This document shows positions 15,178 through 23,054 of a DNA stretch of 37,017 nt, in pieces. Position 1 is the stretch's first letter. Every line of letters begins with the position of its first letter. The stretch spans positions 1 to 37,017 of the forward strand of contig CAZCQP010000029.1 in assembly GCA_964500895.1 (NCBI GenBank). Reading direction: 5' to 3'. The DNA is from CAZCQP01 sp964500895 (lineage in GTDB: Bacteria; Bacillota; Clostridia; Lachnospirales; JAISER01). The notes below the pieces were generated by a model. That model searched no databases. It had not been told where the DNA came from and saw only the letters and a list, made by a program, of their open reading frames with translations. A program made the position numbers and the translations under genes.

Positions 15178-16629
15178 CTATTCTTGAATGTTGGCCAGTG
15201 CTTTGGCCAATACTTTTTTGGCTTCCAGGTTACCTTGCCGGGCAATCATAATCCGCTGGGCTTGAGGCGAACCGGCCCCGTGCATGGATTCGGTGCGGTA
15301 AGCCACCGATGCTGTGCCCAGGCACAGGTTTTCAATGAGCCGGAACAAACGCAGCCGGTTTTCCACAGACACCCCGGGGGCTGCCTGTAAATATTTCTCT
15401 ATGTATGGCCGCAAATGAGGGTTTTTAAAATCTTTTTCGGAAGGTGCCGTTACCATCAGCCCACCGGCTAAATCTTCTGCCAACCGGGTGATTTCGTATG
15501 GGAAGCGGGTAACGTTTTGCTTGCACACATTGGCCAGCAACAGGTCTATGATGTAGCTGCCAGATGCGGTAGGCTGCCCTTCGGCGGAACAAGCAATGCC
15601 GCAGCAATACAAGGTTTCATTTAAGTGGGTCATTTCAATCAGCTTATCTTTCACGTGAGAAGCTTTGGCTGCACCGTTGTAGTCGGCAGCCAGGGCAGCG
15701 GCCCCAATGAGCACATCACCCACACCAACCTTACAGCCGCCGTAGCTTTGGCGGTGGTAGCCTGCAAAACGTTCCACCAACATGCCGGCAAACTCTGTTT
15801 CACCATTTAAGAAGATGCGTGCGTTGGGCACGAAGACGTTGTCAAAGATGGTTAGGGCTTCCACACCGCCGAATTGGGCATTGCCTACGTCGATGTCGCC
15901 GCCTTCCAGCTTGCGGGTATCGCAGGATTGGCGGCCGATGATGACCATAATGCCTTTGCTGTCCATGGGTACGGCAAAGGAAATGGCATAGTCTTTGTCA
16001 TCCGGGCCAATGGCGATGGTGGGCATCACCAGCACCTCATGGGAATTGGTAATGCCGGTTTGGTGTACTTTGGCACCCCGAACCACCACCCCGTCTGGCC
16101 GGCGTTCCACCACCCGCAGGAACAAATCTGGGTCTGCTTGTTTGTGGGGGGGCAGGGAACGGTCGCCCTTGGGGTCGGTCATGGCACCGTCTACGGTTAA
16201 GTCATTTTGTTGCACATGGGTCATAAATGCTTTAAACTGTGCATGGTAAGGGGTGTTATATTTGGCATCTATTTCATAAGTGGTGCTGTATACGGCGTTA
16301 AAGGCATCCATGCCTACGCACCGTTGAAAGCAGGAGGCTGTCTTTTGCCCAAGCAGCCGCTGCATTTTTACTTTATTAACCAAGTCTTCCGTGCTGTGGT
16401 GAATGTGGGTAAAACGGTTGATGGTGTTGCCTGTTAAATGGGAAGTGGTGGTGAGCAGCCCGGCATATGCCGGGTCTTGAGCCAAGTCATACGTCATTTT
16501 AACAGCGTTTAGGGAGGGGCGCAGGATGGGGTCATCCACAGGGTTTTCCACCCGGTTCCCAAACATGTAAACCTCCATTTTCAACTTGCGAATGCTTTCA
16601 ATGTATTGCTCCCCAGTCATCAGGGCCAT
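15178..16629 (-). CDS. abfD: 4-hydroxybutyryl-CoA dehydratase / vinylacetyl-CoA isomerase
   Basis: A 483-residue flavin and [4Fe-4S] enzyme that dehydrates 4-hydroxybutyryl-CoA to crotonyl-CoA by a ketyl-radical mechanism and also isomerises vinylacetyl-CoA. It belongs to the 4-hydroxyphenylacetate hydroxylase flavoprotein superfamily. The cluster ligands known from the Clostridium aminobutyricum enzyme (three Cys, one His) are all in place: Cys100 and Cys104 (CFQRC), His292 and Cys299 (HRQSYGGC), with identical spacings. This separates it from the FAD mono-oxygenases, which lack them. It is the first gene of the leftward operon, behind a sigma-54 promoter. AAAGGAG precedes the ATG by 9 bp. 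Confidence 0.95.
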   Translation of the reverse strand: MALMTGEQYIESIRKLKMEVYMFGNRVENPVDDPILRPSLNAVKMTYDLAQDPAYAGLLTTTSHLTGNTINRFTHIHHSTEDLVNKVKMQRLLGQKTASCFQRCVGMDAFNAVYSTTYEIDAKYNTPYHAQFKAFMTHVQQNDLTVDGAMTDPKGDRSLPPHKQADPDLFLRVVERRPDGVVVRGAKVHQTGITNSHEVLVMPTIAIGPDDKDYAISFAVPMDSKGIMVIIGRQSCDTRKLEGGDIDVGNAQFGGVEALTIFDNVFVPNARIFLNGETEFAGMLVERFAGYHRQSYGGCKVGVGDVLIGAAALAADYNGAAKASHVKDKLIEMTHLNETLYCCGIACSAEGQPTASGSYIIDLLLANVCKQNVTRFPYEITRLAEDLAGGLMVTAPSEKDFKNPHLRPYIEKYLQAAPGVSVENRLRLFRLIENLCLGTASVAYRTESMHGAGSPQAQRIMIARQGNLEAKKVLAKALANIQE

Positions 16630-16679
16630 TGTTGTTGCTCCTTTCTTCTTACGGTTAAGTAGCGTTTACATATACAAAA

Positions 16680-16696
16680 AGCAAATACTGTGCCAA
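16680..16696 (-). promoter_or_regulatory. Sigma-54 (-24/-12) promoter of the abfD operon
   Basis: Read on the minus strand, TTGGCACAGTATTTGCT has the -24 GG at 16694-16693 and the -12 GC at 16682-16681, exactly 12 bp apart as sigma-54 requires. Transcription would start near 16669, 40 bp before the abfD ATG. It needs an AAA+ activator; one is encoded at 19768. Confidence 0.85.
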
Positions 16697-16795
16697 TGCA
16701 AAATTAAAAAAATAAAGGGTACAACTTTACTGTTTTGCCGTTTTATGCGTAAAACCCGCTGTTTGTAGGCCCTTATTTTTTGTTAAAAAACAAAC

Positions 16796-16910
16796 GATGC
16801 ATTCACGCATCGTTTTAAATGCATTTATGCATCGCTCCAAAATTCGACAAAGCAATGTTTTAAACACATAACTAAAGCCCAAGCATCTAATTTGATGTTC
16901 TTTTGCATCA
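16796..16910. promoter_or_regulatory. Candidate enhancer (UAS) repeats between divergent sigma-54 promoters
   Basis: Two 17-bp dyads, GATGCATTCACGCATCG (16796-16812) and AATGCATTTATGCATCG (16818-16834), lie 22 bp apart, two helical turns. A weaker third copy, GATGTTCTTTTGCATCA, is at 16894-16910. They sit roughly 100-150 bp from the abfD promoter and about 140-250 bp from the rightward one, normal range for activator sites. The rest of the 462-bp gap is AT-rich and shows no gene. Binding by the activator at 19768 is inferred. Confidence 0.65.
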
Positions 16911-17044
16911 TACTTTTTTTAGCCTTTTGGCCTAAAACCCCTTCAACCCTGAAAAAACGTTTGATTTTAACATCTTTTATAGCAAACGCTCTTTATTTTT
17001 GTGCACAATTTATAAATATATTTTTTTATTGGCCCATCTGTTCT

Positions 17045-17061
17045 TTGGCACAGCTCTTGCA
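17045..17061 (+). promoter_or_regulatory. Sigma-54 (-24/-12) promoter of the rightward operon
   Basis: TTGGCACAGCTCTTGCA has the -24 GG at 17047-17048 and -12 GC at 17059-17060, the correct 12-bp offset. It is nearly the same sequence as the opposed promoter at 16696-16680. The aldolase gene starts at 17092 with AGGAGG upstream. Confidence 0.88.
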
Positions 17062-17091
17062 TTAAATTAAGGGCACTAGGAGGCGACACAC

Positions 17092-17862
17092 ATGCAATCC
17101 AATTTGTTAAAGAAAAAAATAGCAGCCGGTGAAAGCGCCCTGGGTACTTTTGTTAAAATCCACGACCCTCTGGTGGTGGAAGTGCTGGCGTTGGCCGGGT
17201 TTGACTTTTTCGTGCTGGATAACGAGCACGTGGCCATGGACTGGAACCAGCTCACCAACATGGTGCGGGCGGCAGAGGCTTTCCACATTACCCCCATTAT
17301 TCGGGTGAAGGAAAACCAGCAAGTGAATATTTTGCAAGCCCTAGATTTAGGCTTTGCCGGTATTCAAGCCCCCAATGTGGATACCCCCCAGCAAGCCCAG
17401 GCTCTTGTTTCCGCTGTGAAGTATGGCCCCTTGGGCAACCGGGGTTTTTCCCCAAGCGTACGGGCCTGCCGCTACGGCACCATGGACATTCCTACTTATA
17501 TAGAAGCGGCCAACGCCAACACCATGGTCATTTCCCATTGCGAAACCAAAACCTGTGTGGATAACCTGGACGCCATTTTGGCAGTAGAAGGCATTGATGT
17601 CATTTTTATTGGCCCCATGGACTTATCCCAATCCTTGGGCTTAACGGGGCAAACGGGCCATCCTGTGGTTAAAGAAACGGTTCAAGATGTGACCCAGCGG
17701 GTTTTGGCCAGCGGTAAAGCGGTGGGCACAGTGGCTGCTAATGCCGATGCCGCAAAGGCCCTTATTGCCCAAGGGGTGCAGTATATTTTGCTTGGTGCAG
17801 ACCAAAGCATGATTTTAAACTGGGGTAAAAGTGCTGTAACGGCCATTAAGGGAGGGAAGTAA
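17092..17862 (+). CDS. HpcH/HpaI-family aldolase (pyruvate-forming)
   Basis: This 256-residue class II aldolase has the family's active-site residues: His46 (LDNEHVAMD), Arg71 (PIIRV), metal ligands Glu151 (HCETKT) and Asp177 (IGPMDLS). The family splits 4-hydroxy-2-oxoacids into pyruvate and an aldehyde; HpaI itself releases succinate semialdehyde, while relatives release lactaldehyde or tartronate semialdehyde. The specificity is not readable. It is the first gene behind the rightward sigma-54 promoter, and one base separates its stop from the next gene. If the aldehyde is succinate semialdehyde, it would feed the divergent abfD operon. Confidence 0.93.
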   Translation: MQSNLLKKKIAAGESALGTFVKIHDPLVVEVLALAGFDFFVLDNEHVAMDWNQLTNMVRAAEAFHITPIIRVKENQQVNILQALDLGFAGIQAPNVDTPQQAQALVSAVKYGPLGNRGFSPSVRACRYGTMDIPTYIEAANANTMVISHCETKTCVDNLDAILAVEGIDVIFIGPMDLSQSLGLTGQTGHPVVKETVQDVTQRVLASGKAVGTVAANADAAKALIAQGVQYILLGADQSMILNWGKSAVTAIKGGK

Positions 17863-17863
17863 G

Positions 17864-18820
17864 ATGAAGGTGTTCTTAACGGAAGCCATTCATGCCGATG
17901 CAGTGGCCATGCTGGAACAACACGGCCAGGTGGTGCAGGGCACAACCAAAGACCCGGAAGGCATTGTTGTACAAGCCCAAGGCTGTGATGCCATCTTGGT
18001 GCGCTCTGCTGTGATTACGGCAGCCATGATGCAACAACTTCCCGGTTTGAAGGCTGTGGCCAAACACGGCATTGGCGTAGACAATATTGATGTGCAAGGG
18101 GCCACAGCGCAGGGCATTCTGGTGCTAAACGCCCCATTTTCCAACGTAAATGCAGTGGCGGAACACGCATTGGCCATGATTCTAGACATATCCAAAAACA
18201 TGACACTGTTAGACAAAGTGACCCGAGCGGGCGGGTTTGCCAAGCGCACCCAGTATGTGAACGTGGAAGTTTCCGGCAAAACTGTAGGGCTGGTGGGCTT
18301 TGGCAAAATTGCAAAGCTGCTGGCTAAAAAACTGGGCTGCATGGATGTGAACATCATCGCTTGCGACCCGGTGGCAGACCCCAAGGAAGCCAAGGATTTG
18401 AACGTTACCTTAACCACCTTTGATGAGGTGCTGGCACAATCGGACTTTGTGAGCTTACATACCCCTTTGCTGCCGGAAACCCAACACATGATGAACAAGC
18501 AGAGCCTTTCTCAAATGAAGCCTTCCGCTTTCCTTATTAATGTGGCCCGTGGGCCTTTGGTGGATGAAGCCGCCCTTTTAAAGGCACTCACCACCGGGGT
18601 GATTGCTGGTGCGGCGCTGGATGTTTTTGACCCAGAGCCACCTTTAGCAGACAATCCCCTTTTCGCCCTGGACAATGTGCTGTTCAGCCCCCACAATGCG
18701 GCATTAACAGACAACGCCCTGTTGGCCATGGCTATGGACAGCGCCACGGGCATTGTGGATTACTTAGAGGGCCGCAACCCCCTGTACCCAGTGAACCCGG
18801 AAGTGCTTAGAAATCAATAG
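17864..18820 (+). CDS. D-isomer-specific 2-hydroxyacid dehydrogenase
   Basis: A 318-residue NAD-dependent dehydrogenase of the phosphoglycerate/glycerate dehydrogenase type. The Rossmann loop GLVGFGKIA lies at about 142-150, and the catalytic set is Arg229 (NVARGP), Glu258 (DPEPP) and His277 (SPHNAA). It interconverts a 2-oxoacid and a D-2-hydroxyacid. The lack of ACT or extra C-terminal domains argues against serine biosynthesis. Adjacent to the aldolase by one base, it may act on the aldolase substrate or product. Confidence 0.93.
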   Translation: MKVFLTEAIHADAVAMLEQHGQVVQGTTKDPEGIVVQAQGCDAILVRSAVITAAMMQQLPGLKAVAKHGIGVDNIDVQGATAQGILVLNAPFSNVNAVAEHALAMILDISKNMTLLDKVTRAGGFAKRTQYVNVEVSGKTVGLVGFGKIAKLLAKKLGCMDVNIIACDPVADPKEAKDLNVTLTTFDEVLAQSDFVSLHTPLLPETQHMMNKQSLSQMKPSAFLINVARGPLVDEAALLKALTTGVIAGAALDVFDPEPPLADNPLFALDNVLFSPHNAALTDNALLAMAMDSATGIVDYLEGRNPLYPVNPEVLRNQ

Positions 18821-18831
18821 GAGGAATAGAC

Positions 18832-19686
18832 GTGTCCTATACACAATGCTACACCTTTCAAAACCCAAACGGCATGGAAAAAGTGATACACAAAAATAAC
18901 TCGGAAATGGCTTATATGGGCTTTAACAGGTTGCTGTTAAACCCAGGCCAAAGCTACAGCTATGAAGTGCAAGGGGAAGAACAAGCCCTGGTGCTGCAAC
19001 AGGGGGATTTTACAGCCACCGTGGAATATGCAGGGGCCGTGGTGTTAAACGCCGTAAAAGGCAACCGCACAAGCGTGTATGACGAACTGCCCACCGCCTT
19101 GTATTTGCCACCGGGCTGCAAAGTAACCATTGCCAGCGAAAGGGGCATGGAAGCCCGTCTGTTTACCGCCTACTGTGAAACAGGCAACGCCCCGTACTTC
19201 TGCCCGCCGGAAAACGTAGAGGAAGGGGAACCCGGGGCATACATTTACAAGCGCAAATACCGCTTTATCTTTGGCGCACCGGGCAAACATAACGATCACA
19301 TCACCAAAAAGCTGATTGTGGGAGAATCTGTGTCTGTACCGGGGGGATGGATTGGCTTTCCTGCGCACCGCCACGACTATGAAACAAGCAGTGAATGTGT
19401 GCTGGATGAAATTTTCTCTTATCAAGTCACCGGGCCTAATGATTTCGGTAGCCTAATGTGTGTGGCGTTCGACATGGACGACACAGGCAAAAAGCTGTGG
19501 GATGAAATCACCGTGATTGAAAGCAACGACACCGCTGTGGCGTTGCCTACCGGCTACCATTCTACGTTAGCACTGCCTGGTTCCACCGTTTACTTGCTGT
19601 GGGGGCTGGCTGGGCCTCAAGCAGAAAAATGCTATCAGGTTCAGTTTGACGAACGCTTCTCATCTTTAGAGGACTGTTTGTACTAA
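18832..19686 (+). CDS. iolB: IolB-like isomerase (5-deoxyglucuronate isomerase family)
   Basis: A 284-residue bicupin of the KduI/IolB family, which opens or isomerises uronate-type sugars. The metal-binding residues fit: His179 and His181 (FPAHRHD), Glu193 (LDEIF) and His243 (GYHST). The start is GTG at 18832, 7 bp after AGGAGG. In classical inositol breakdown IolB turns 5-deoxyglucuronate into 2-deoxy-5-ketogluconate. No IolC, IolD, IolE or IolJ genes are seen, so it probably works on a related uronic acid. The family is likely, the substrate open. Confidence 0.8.
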   Translation: MSYTQCYTFQNPNGMEKVIHKNNSEMAYMGFNRLLLNPGQSYSYEVQGEEQALVLQQGDFTATVEYAGAVVLNAVKGNRTSVYDELPTALYLPPGCKVTIASERGMEARLFTAYCETGNAPYFCPPENVEEGEPGAYIYKRKYRFIFGAPGKHNDHITKKLIVGESVSVPGGWIGFPAHRHDYETSSECVLDEIFSYQVTGPNDFGSLMCVAFDMDDTGKKLWDEITVIESNDTAVALPTGYHSTLALPGSTVYLLWGLAGPQAEKCYQVQFDERFSSLEDCLY

Positions 19687-19767
19687 TTTTCATAATATTC
19701 AATTTCCCTTTGCAGTGGTATGATACTTTCAACCACATGACAACCACATGGGCAAAGGAGAATGGGT

Positions 19768-21192
19768 ATGGATAAGCAAAATAAGAAACACTTTGAACAA
19801 TTGACCTGGCAGCTTTTGACCTCTGGAGAAATGGAACGCATACTTGATTTTTCCTACGACGGTATATGGATTACAGACGGCAATGGGCAAGTGCTTTACG
19901 TGAACAGTGCCAACGAGCGTATGCTGGGTGTGCGCCGGGAAGATGTGCTGGGCAAAATGTCCGAAGAGCTTGTGAGCAGTAGGCTGTTTGAAAGCTCGGC
20001 GCCCTTAGAGGTTATTAAGCAAAAAAAGCCGGTTTCCATGATGGGCTATAACTACAAGACCGACAAAAATGTACTCATCACCGGCAACCCTATTTTCGAC
20101 GACAACGGCAACATTAAATACATCATCACCAACGTGCGGGACGTTTCACAAATTAACGAAATGATGTCCCAAATACAGAAGCAAGACCAAGTGATTGAAG
20201 AACAACGGCAGGAAATTAACCGGCTTTTATCTGCCAGCCACCGTTCCAAAGAAAACTGCGGCATTGTGGGCAATTCCAAGCAAACCAAGCAAGTTTTGGA
20301 GTTAGCAGAACGGGTGAGCCATTTCGATTCGACCGTGCTGGTTTTGGGGGAATCCGGCGTGGGCAAAGAAGTGGTGGTACGCCATATGGTGCATTTAAGT
20401 GACCGGGCAGACAAACCCTTTGTGAAAGTGAACTGCGGGGCTATTCCTGAAAATCTTTTGGAATCGGAGCTATTCGGCTATGAAAAAGGGGCCTTTACCG
20501 GAGCCGGGCAAAAAGGAAAGCCTGGCATGTTCGAGCTGGCTAACGGCGGCACCATCTTTTTAGATGAAATTGGGGAGTTGCAGCTGAACCTTCAGGTGAA
20601 ACTGCTGCGGGTGTTGCAGGAGAAGGAAATACAGCGCATTGGGGGGACCAAGCCTGTAAAGCTAGATGTGCGGGTTATTGCTGCCACCAACCAGGATATG
20701 GAGCACATGGTGCTGCAAGGCACCTTTCGCAAAGACTTGTACTACCGGCTGAACGTGGTTTGCATTCAAATTCCGCCGCTGCGGGAACGCCCGGAGGACA
20801 TTCCATTGCTCATCCGCCACTTTTTAAAGCAATTTAATGCTGTGTATCATGTGAACCGTAGCATCACCCCAGGCGCCCTGCAAGCCTTATCAGACTACCA
20901 CTGGCCCGGCAACATTCGGGAGCTGCAAAACGTAATTGAAAACTTGGTGGTGATGGCTGCCACAGACACCATCGACACAGACAGCCTGTCCCAGCGGTTT
21001 TTTAAAGAAACAGCCGCTGCTTTGCCGGAAACAACGCTGGAGCCGCTAAAAGAGGCGGTTTGCAAGCTGGAAGCCCGGCTCATTACCCAGGCAATGAAAC
21101 AATATAAAACCACACGCCAGGCCGCACAAGCCTTGGGTGTGGATCAATCCACCATCGTTCGTAAACTGAAAGCGATGAAGCAAACGGAGTGA
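19768..21192 (+). CDS. PAS/AAA+ sigma-54-dependent transcriptional activator
   Basis: This 474-residue activator has a PAS sensor domain (about 22-130), a short coiled linker (about 130-155), an AAA+ domain (about 165-395) with Walker A GESGVGKE, the sigma-54-contacting GAFTGA loop and Walker B IFLDEI, and a C-terminal helix-turn-helix (TTRQAAQALGVDQSTIVRKL). The absence of a receiver domain means it responds to a ligand, not phosphorylation. I chose ATG 19768, 7 bp after AAAGGAG, over ATG 19762. It lies inside the rightward operon and is the obvious activator for both sigma-54 promoters at 16680-17061, giving positive feedback. The 82-bp gap before it has no convincing promoter. Confidence 0.95.
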   Translation: MDKQNKKHFEQLTWQLLTSGEMERILDFSYDGIWITDGNGQVLYVNSANERMLGVRREDVLGKMSEELVSSRLFESSAPLEVIKQKKPVSMMGYNYKTDKNVLITGNPIFDDNGNIKYIITNVRDVSQINEMMSQIQKQDQVIEEQRQEINRLLSASHRSKENCGIVGNSKQTKQVLELAERVSHFDSTVLVLGESGVGKEVVVRHMVHLSDRADKPFVKVNCGAIPENLLESELFGYEKGAFTGAGQKGKPGMFELANGGTIFLDEIGELQLNLQVKLLRVLQEKEIQRIGGTKPVKLDVRVIAATNQDMEHMVLQGTFRKDLYYRLNVVCIQIPPLRERPEDIPLLIRHFLKQFNAVYHVNRSITPGALQALSDYHWPGNIRELQNVIENLVVMAATDTIDTDSLSQRFFKETAAALPETTLEPLKEAVCKLEARLITQAMKQYKTTRQAAQALGVDQSTIVRKLKAMKQTE

Positions 21193-21198
21193 ACCAAG

Positions 21199-21963
21199 AT
21201 GGATTTGGCGACAAGCATTGCAACAACCCGTGTTAATCCGGGGGAAGTGGCCATGTTTTGGCTGGGCCAGGCCGGTTTTTTGCTGAAAGATGCACAGGGC
21301 CATCAATTTGCCATCGACCCATACCTGACCGATTGCGGGGAGCGTTTAAAAGGCTTTAAGCGGTTATCGCCCAAGCTTTTAGAACCCCAGCATTTGGTAC
21401 CGGACGTATATTTAACCACCCATTTTCACTTTGACCATTATGACTACGATGCCATTGCCACAGTTTCTGCCAATAGCAAAACCTTGTTTTGCGGCCCACC
21501 AACCTGCGTTACCCTGCTGGAGCAGGAGGGCATTGCACCGGAGCGGATTCGCCGGATTACACCGGGGGATGAACTGGTGCATGAAGGCATTCGGGTGACT
21601 GCAACCCAGGCAGACCACGGAGACATGGCCCCAGATGCCATTGGGGCGGTTGTTGAAATGGGGGGGCAAAGGATTTATTTTTCTGGGGATACCGCATACC
21701 ACCCGGAATATGTGGCCATGGTGGCTGCATTAAAGCCGGATGTGGCCGTATTGTCCATTAACGGCACCTTTGGCAATATGGATGCTGAAACCGGCGCCCG
21801 TTTCGCCCGAGAGCTGGGTGTGAAAACAGCCATACCCTGCCACTTTTGGACGTTTGCAGAACATCGGGGAGACCCGCTGGTGTTCCGGCAGCTTTTGGAA
21901 GCGCCGCCCCATTGCGCCACCCCGGTGTGTATGCGCCAGGGGGAAATGATAGTCATTGCTTAG
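21199..21963 (+). CDS. Metallo-beta-lactamase-fold hydrolase, UlaG-like
   Basis: A 254-residue metallo-hydrolase with the metal motif HFHFDH (His75, His77, Asp79, His80), a later QADHGD, Asp164 (SGDTAYH) and His215 (IPCHFWTF). The last segment is typical of the UlaG branch, whose founding member is L-ascorbate-6-phosphate lactonase. A lactonase step on a sugar acid is a reasonable guess. It starts 6 bp after the activator stop with a GGAGTG site, so it is translationally linked. Confidence 0.88.
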   Translation: MDLATSIATTRVNPGEVAMFWLGQAGFLLKDAQGHQFAIDPYLTDCGERLKGFKRLSPKLLEPQHLVPDVYLTTHFHFDHYDYDAIATVSANSKTLFCGPPTCVTLLEQEGIAPERIRRITPGDELVHEGIRVTATQADHGDMAPDAIGAVVEMGGQRIYFSGDTAYHPEYVAMVAALKPDVAVLSINGTFGNMDAETGARFARELGVKTAIPCHFWTFAEHRGDPLVFRQLLEAPPHCATPVCMRQGEMIVIA

Positions 21964-21997
21964 CTTGTTTGACCTTAGCTTACCTTAGGAGGATAAC

Positions 21998-23038
21998 ATG
22001 AAAGCCATACGCTTTATGAACCCGGAACACATTGAAGTGTCGGACATTCCCATTCCTGAAATGGGCGATAATGACATTTTAGCCAAAGTGGCCTATGCAG
22101 GCTTTTGCGGCACAGATATTGATTTACTCACCGGGGAAATGGTACATATTAAAAACGGTTTCACCACTTATCCACTGGTCCCTGGCCACGAATGGGCGGG
22201 GGTTGTGGAAAAGGTGGGCAAGAATGTCACGGCGTTTAAACCCGGAGACAAAGTCACCTCGGACGTAAGCCTGGGTTGCGGGGAATGTGCCTATTGCCGA
22301 AAGGGCCGGTACAACCTATGCCCCAACCGCAAGGTGATTGGCTCTTACCGGAACAAACAAGGGGTTTTTGCAGAATATGTAAGCGTTCCCGTGCGCCACG
22401 TTTACAAAGTGCCGGATGGCTTAAGCCTGCAACAAGCGGCTTTGGCAGAACCGGCAGGCACGGCGGCTTATGCAGTGAACCGGGCAGGTATTGCCATGGG
22501 AGACAACGTGCTGGTCATTGGAGACGGCCCCATCGGCCAGCTGGCTGCTCAGTTGGCGCTGTTAAACGGGGCCGCCAAGGTGGATATGGTGGGCAGCTGG
22601 GACGAGAAGCTAGAAATTGCCCAAAGCTGTGGGGTTTCCAATGTGATTAACTACCACCGGGAAGACATTGCCACTCAAGCCAAAGTTTTAACCGGGGGCT
22701 TGGGCCCGGACGTGATCATTGAAACTTCTGGGAACAAAACAGCCCTAAACGCTTCCATTCAGGCCTTGCGCCCCGGGGGCAACATCGTCATGGTTAGCTG
22801 GTACAGCGGGGTGGAAATCGGCGTACAAATGAACAACGCCATTGCCAAGGACTGCAACTTAATCGGCACACTGGCCAGCCCCAACACCTTTGATGCTGTG
22901 CTCACTTACATGGCGGAAGGCAAGCTGAAGGTAGACCCCCTCATCACCCATGTGGAGCCTTTGGAAAACTTCGCCCATGTGGTGGACATGATTAGAGCAA
23001 AGAAAGAGTGCCGGATTAAAGTGCTTTTACAGCCATAA
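21998..23038 (+). CDS. Zinc-dependent alcohol dehydrogenase (polyol type)
   Basis: A 346-residue medium-chain dehydrogenase. The catalytic zinc ligands are Cys37, His64 and Glu65 (GHEW); the structural zinc cysteines are Cys94, Cys97, Cys100 and Cys108. The nucleotide-binding loop is VIGDGPIGQLA (about 174-184). The overall pattern is close to sorbitol/threonine/galactitol dehydrogenases, so it probably oxidises a secondary hydroxyl of a polyol or sugar acid with NAD. TTAGGAGG precedes the ATG. It follows the UlaG-like gene and precedes the UroD-family gene by 16 bp. Confidence 0.93.
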   Translation: MKAIRFMNPEHIEVSDIPIPEMGDNDILAKVAYAGFCGTDIDLLTGEMVHIKNGFTTYPLVPGHEWAGVVEKVGKNVTAFKPGDKVTSDVSLGCGECAYCRKGRYNLCPNRKVIGSYRNKQGVFAEYVSVPVRHVYKVPDGLSLQQAALAEPAGTAAYAVNRAGIAMGDNVLVIGDGPIGQLAAQLALLNGAAKVDMVGSWDEKLEIAQSCGVSNVINYHREDIATQAKVLTGGLGPDVIIETSGNKTALNASIQALRPGGNIVMVSWYSGVEIGVQMNNAIAKDCNLIGTLASPNTFDAVLTYMAEGKLKVDPLITHVEPLENFAHVVDMIRAKKECRIKVLLQP

Positions 23039-23054
23039 AAAAGGAGCGAGCACA

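Noticed and set aside
15178..16629. 4-hydroxyphenylacetate 3-monooxygenase
   Set aside because: The protein is in that superfamily, but the CFQRC and HRQSYGGC cluster ligands and the CoA-pathway neighbours identify the 4-hydroxybutyryl-CoA dehydratase branch.
16796..16834. Dyads read as a transcription terminator
   Set aside because: No T-run follows on either strand, and it lies upstream of both divergent operons, not after a gene.
16796..16910. Repeats at first sight like a small CRISPR array
   Set aside because: Only two or three short dyadic units, no uniform spacers and no cas genes; the position between sigma-54 promoters fits activator sites.
17890..18498. Open frame of 202 codons opposite the D-2-hydroxyacid dehydrogenase
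   Set aside because: The sense-strand gene has a complete catalytic set and tight operon spacing; the antisense product is compositionally odd.
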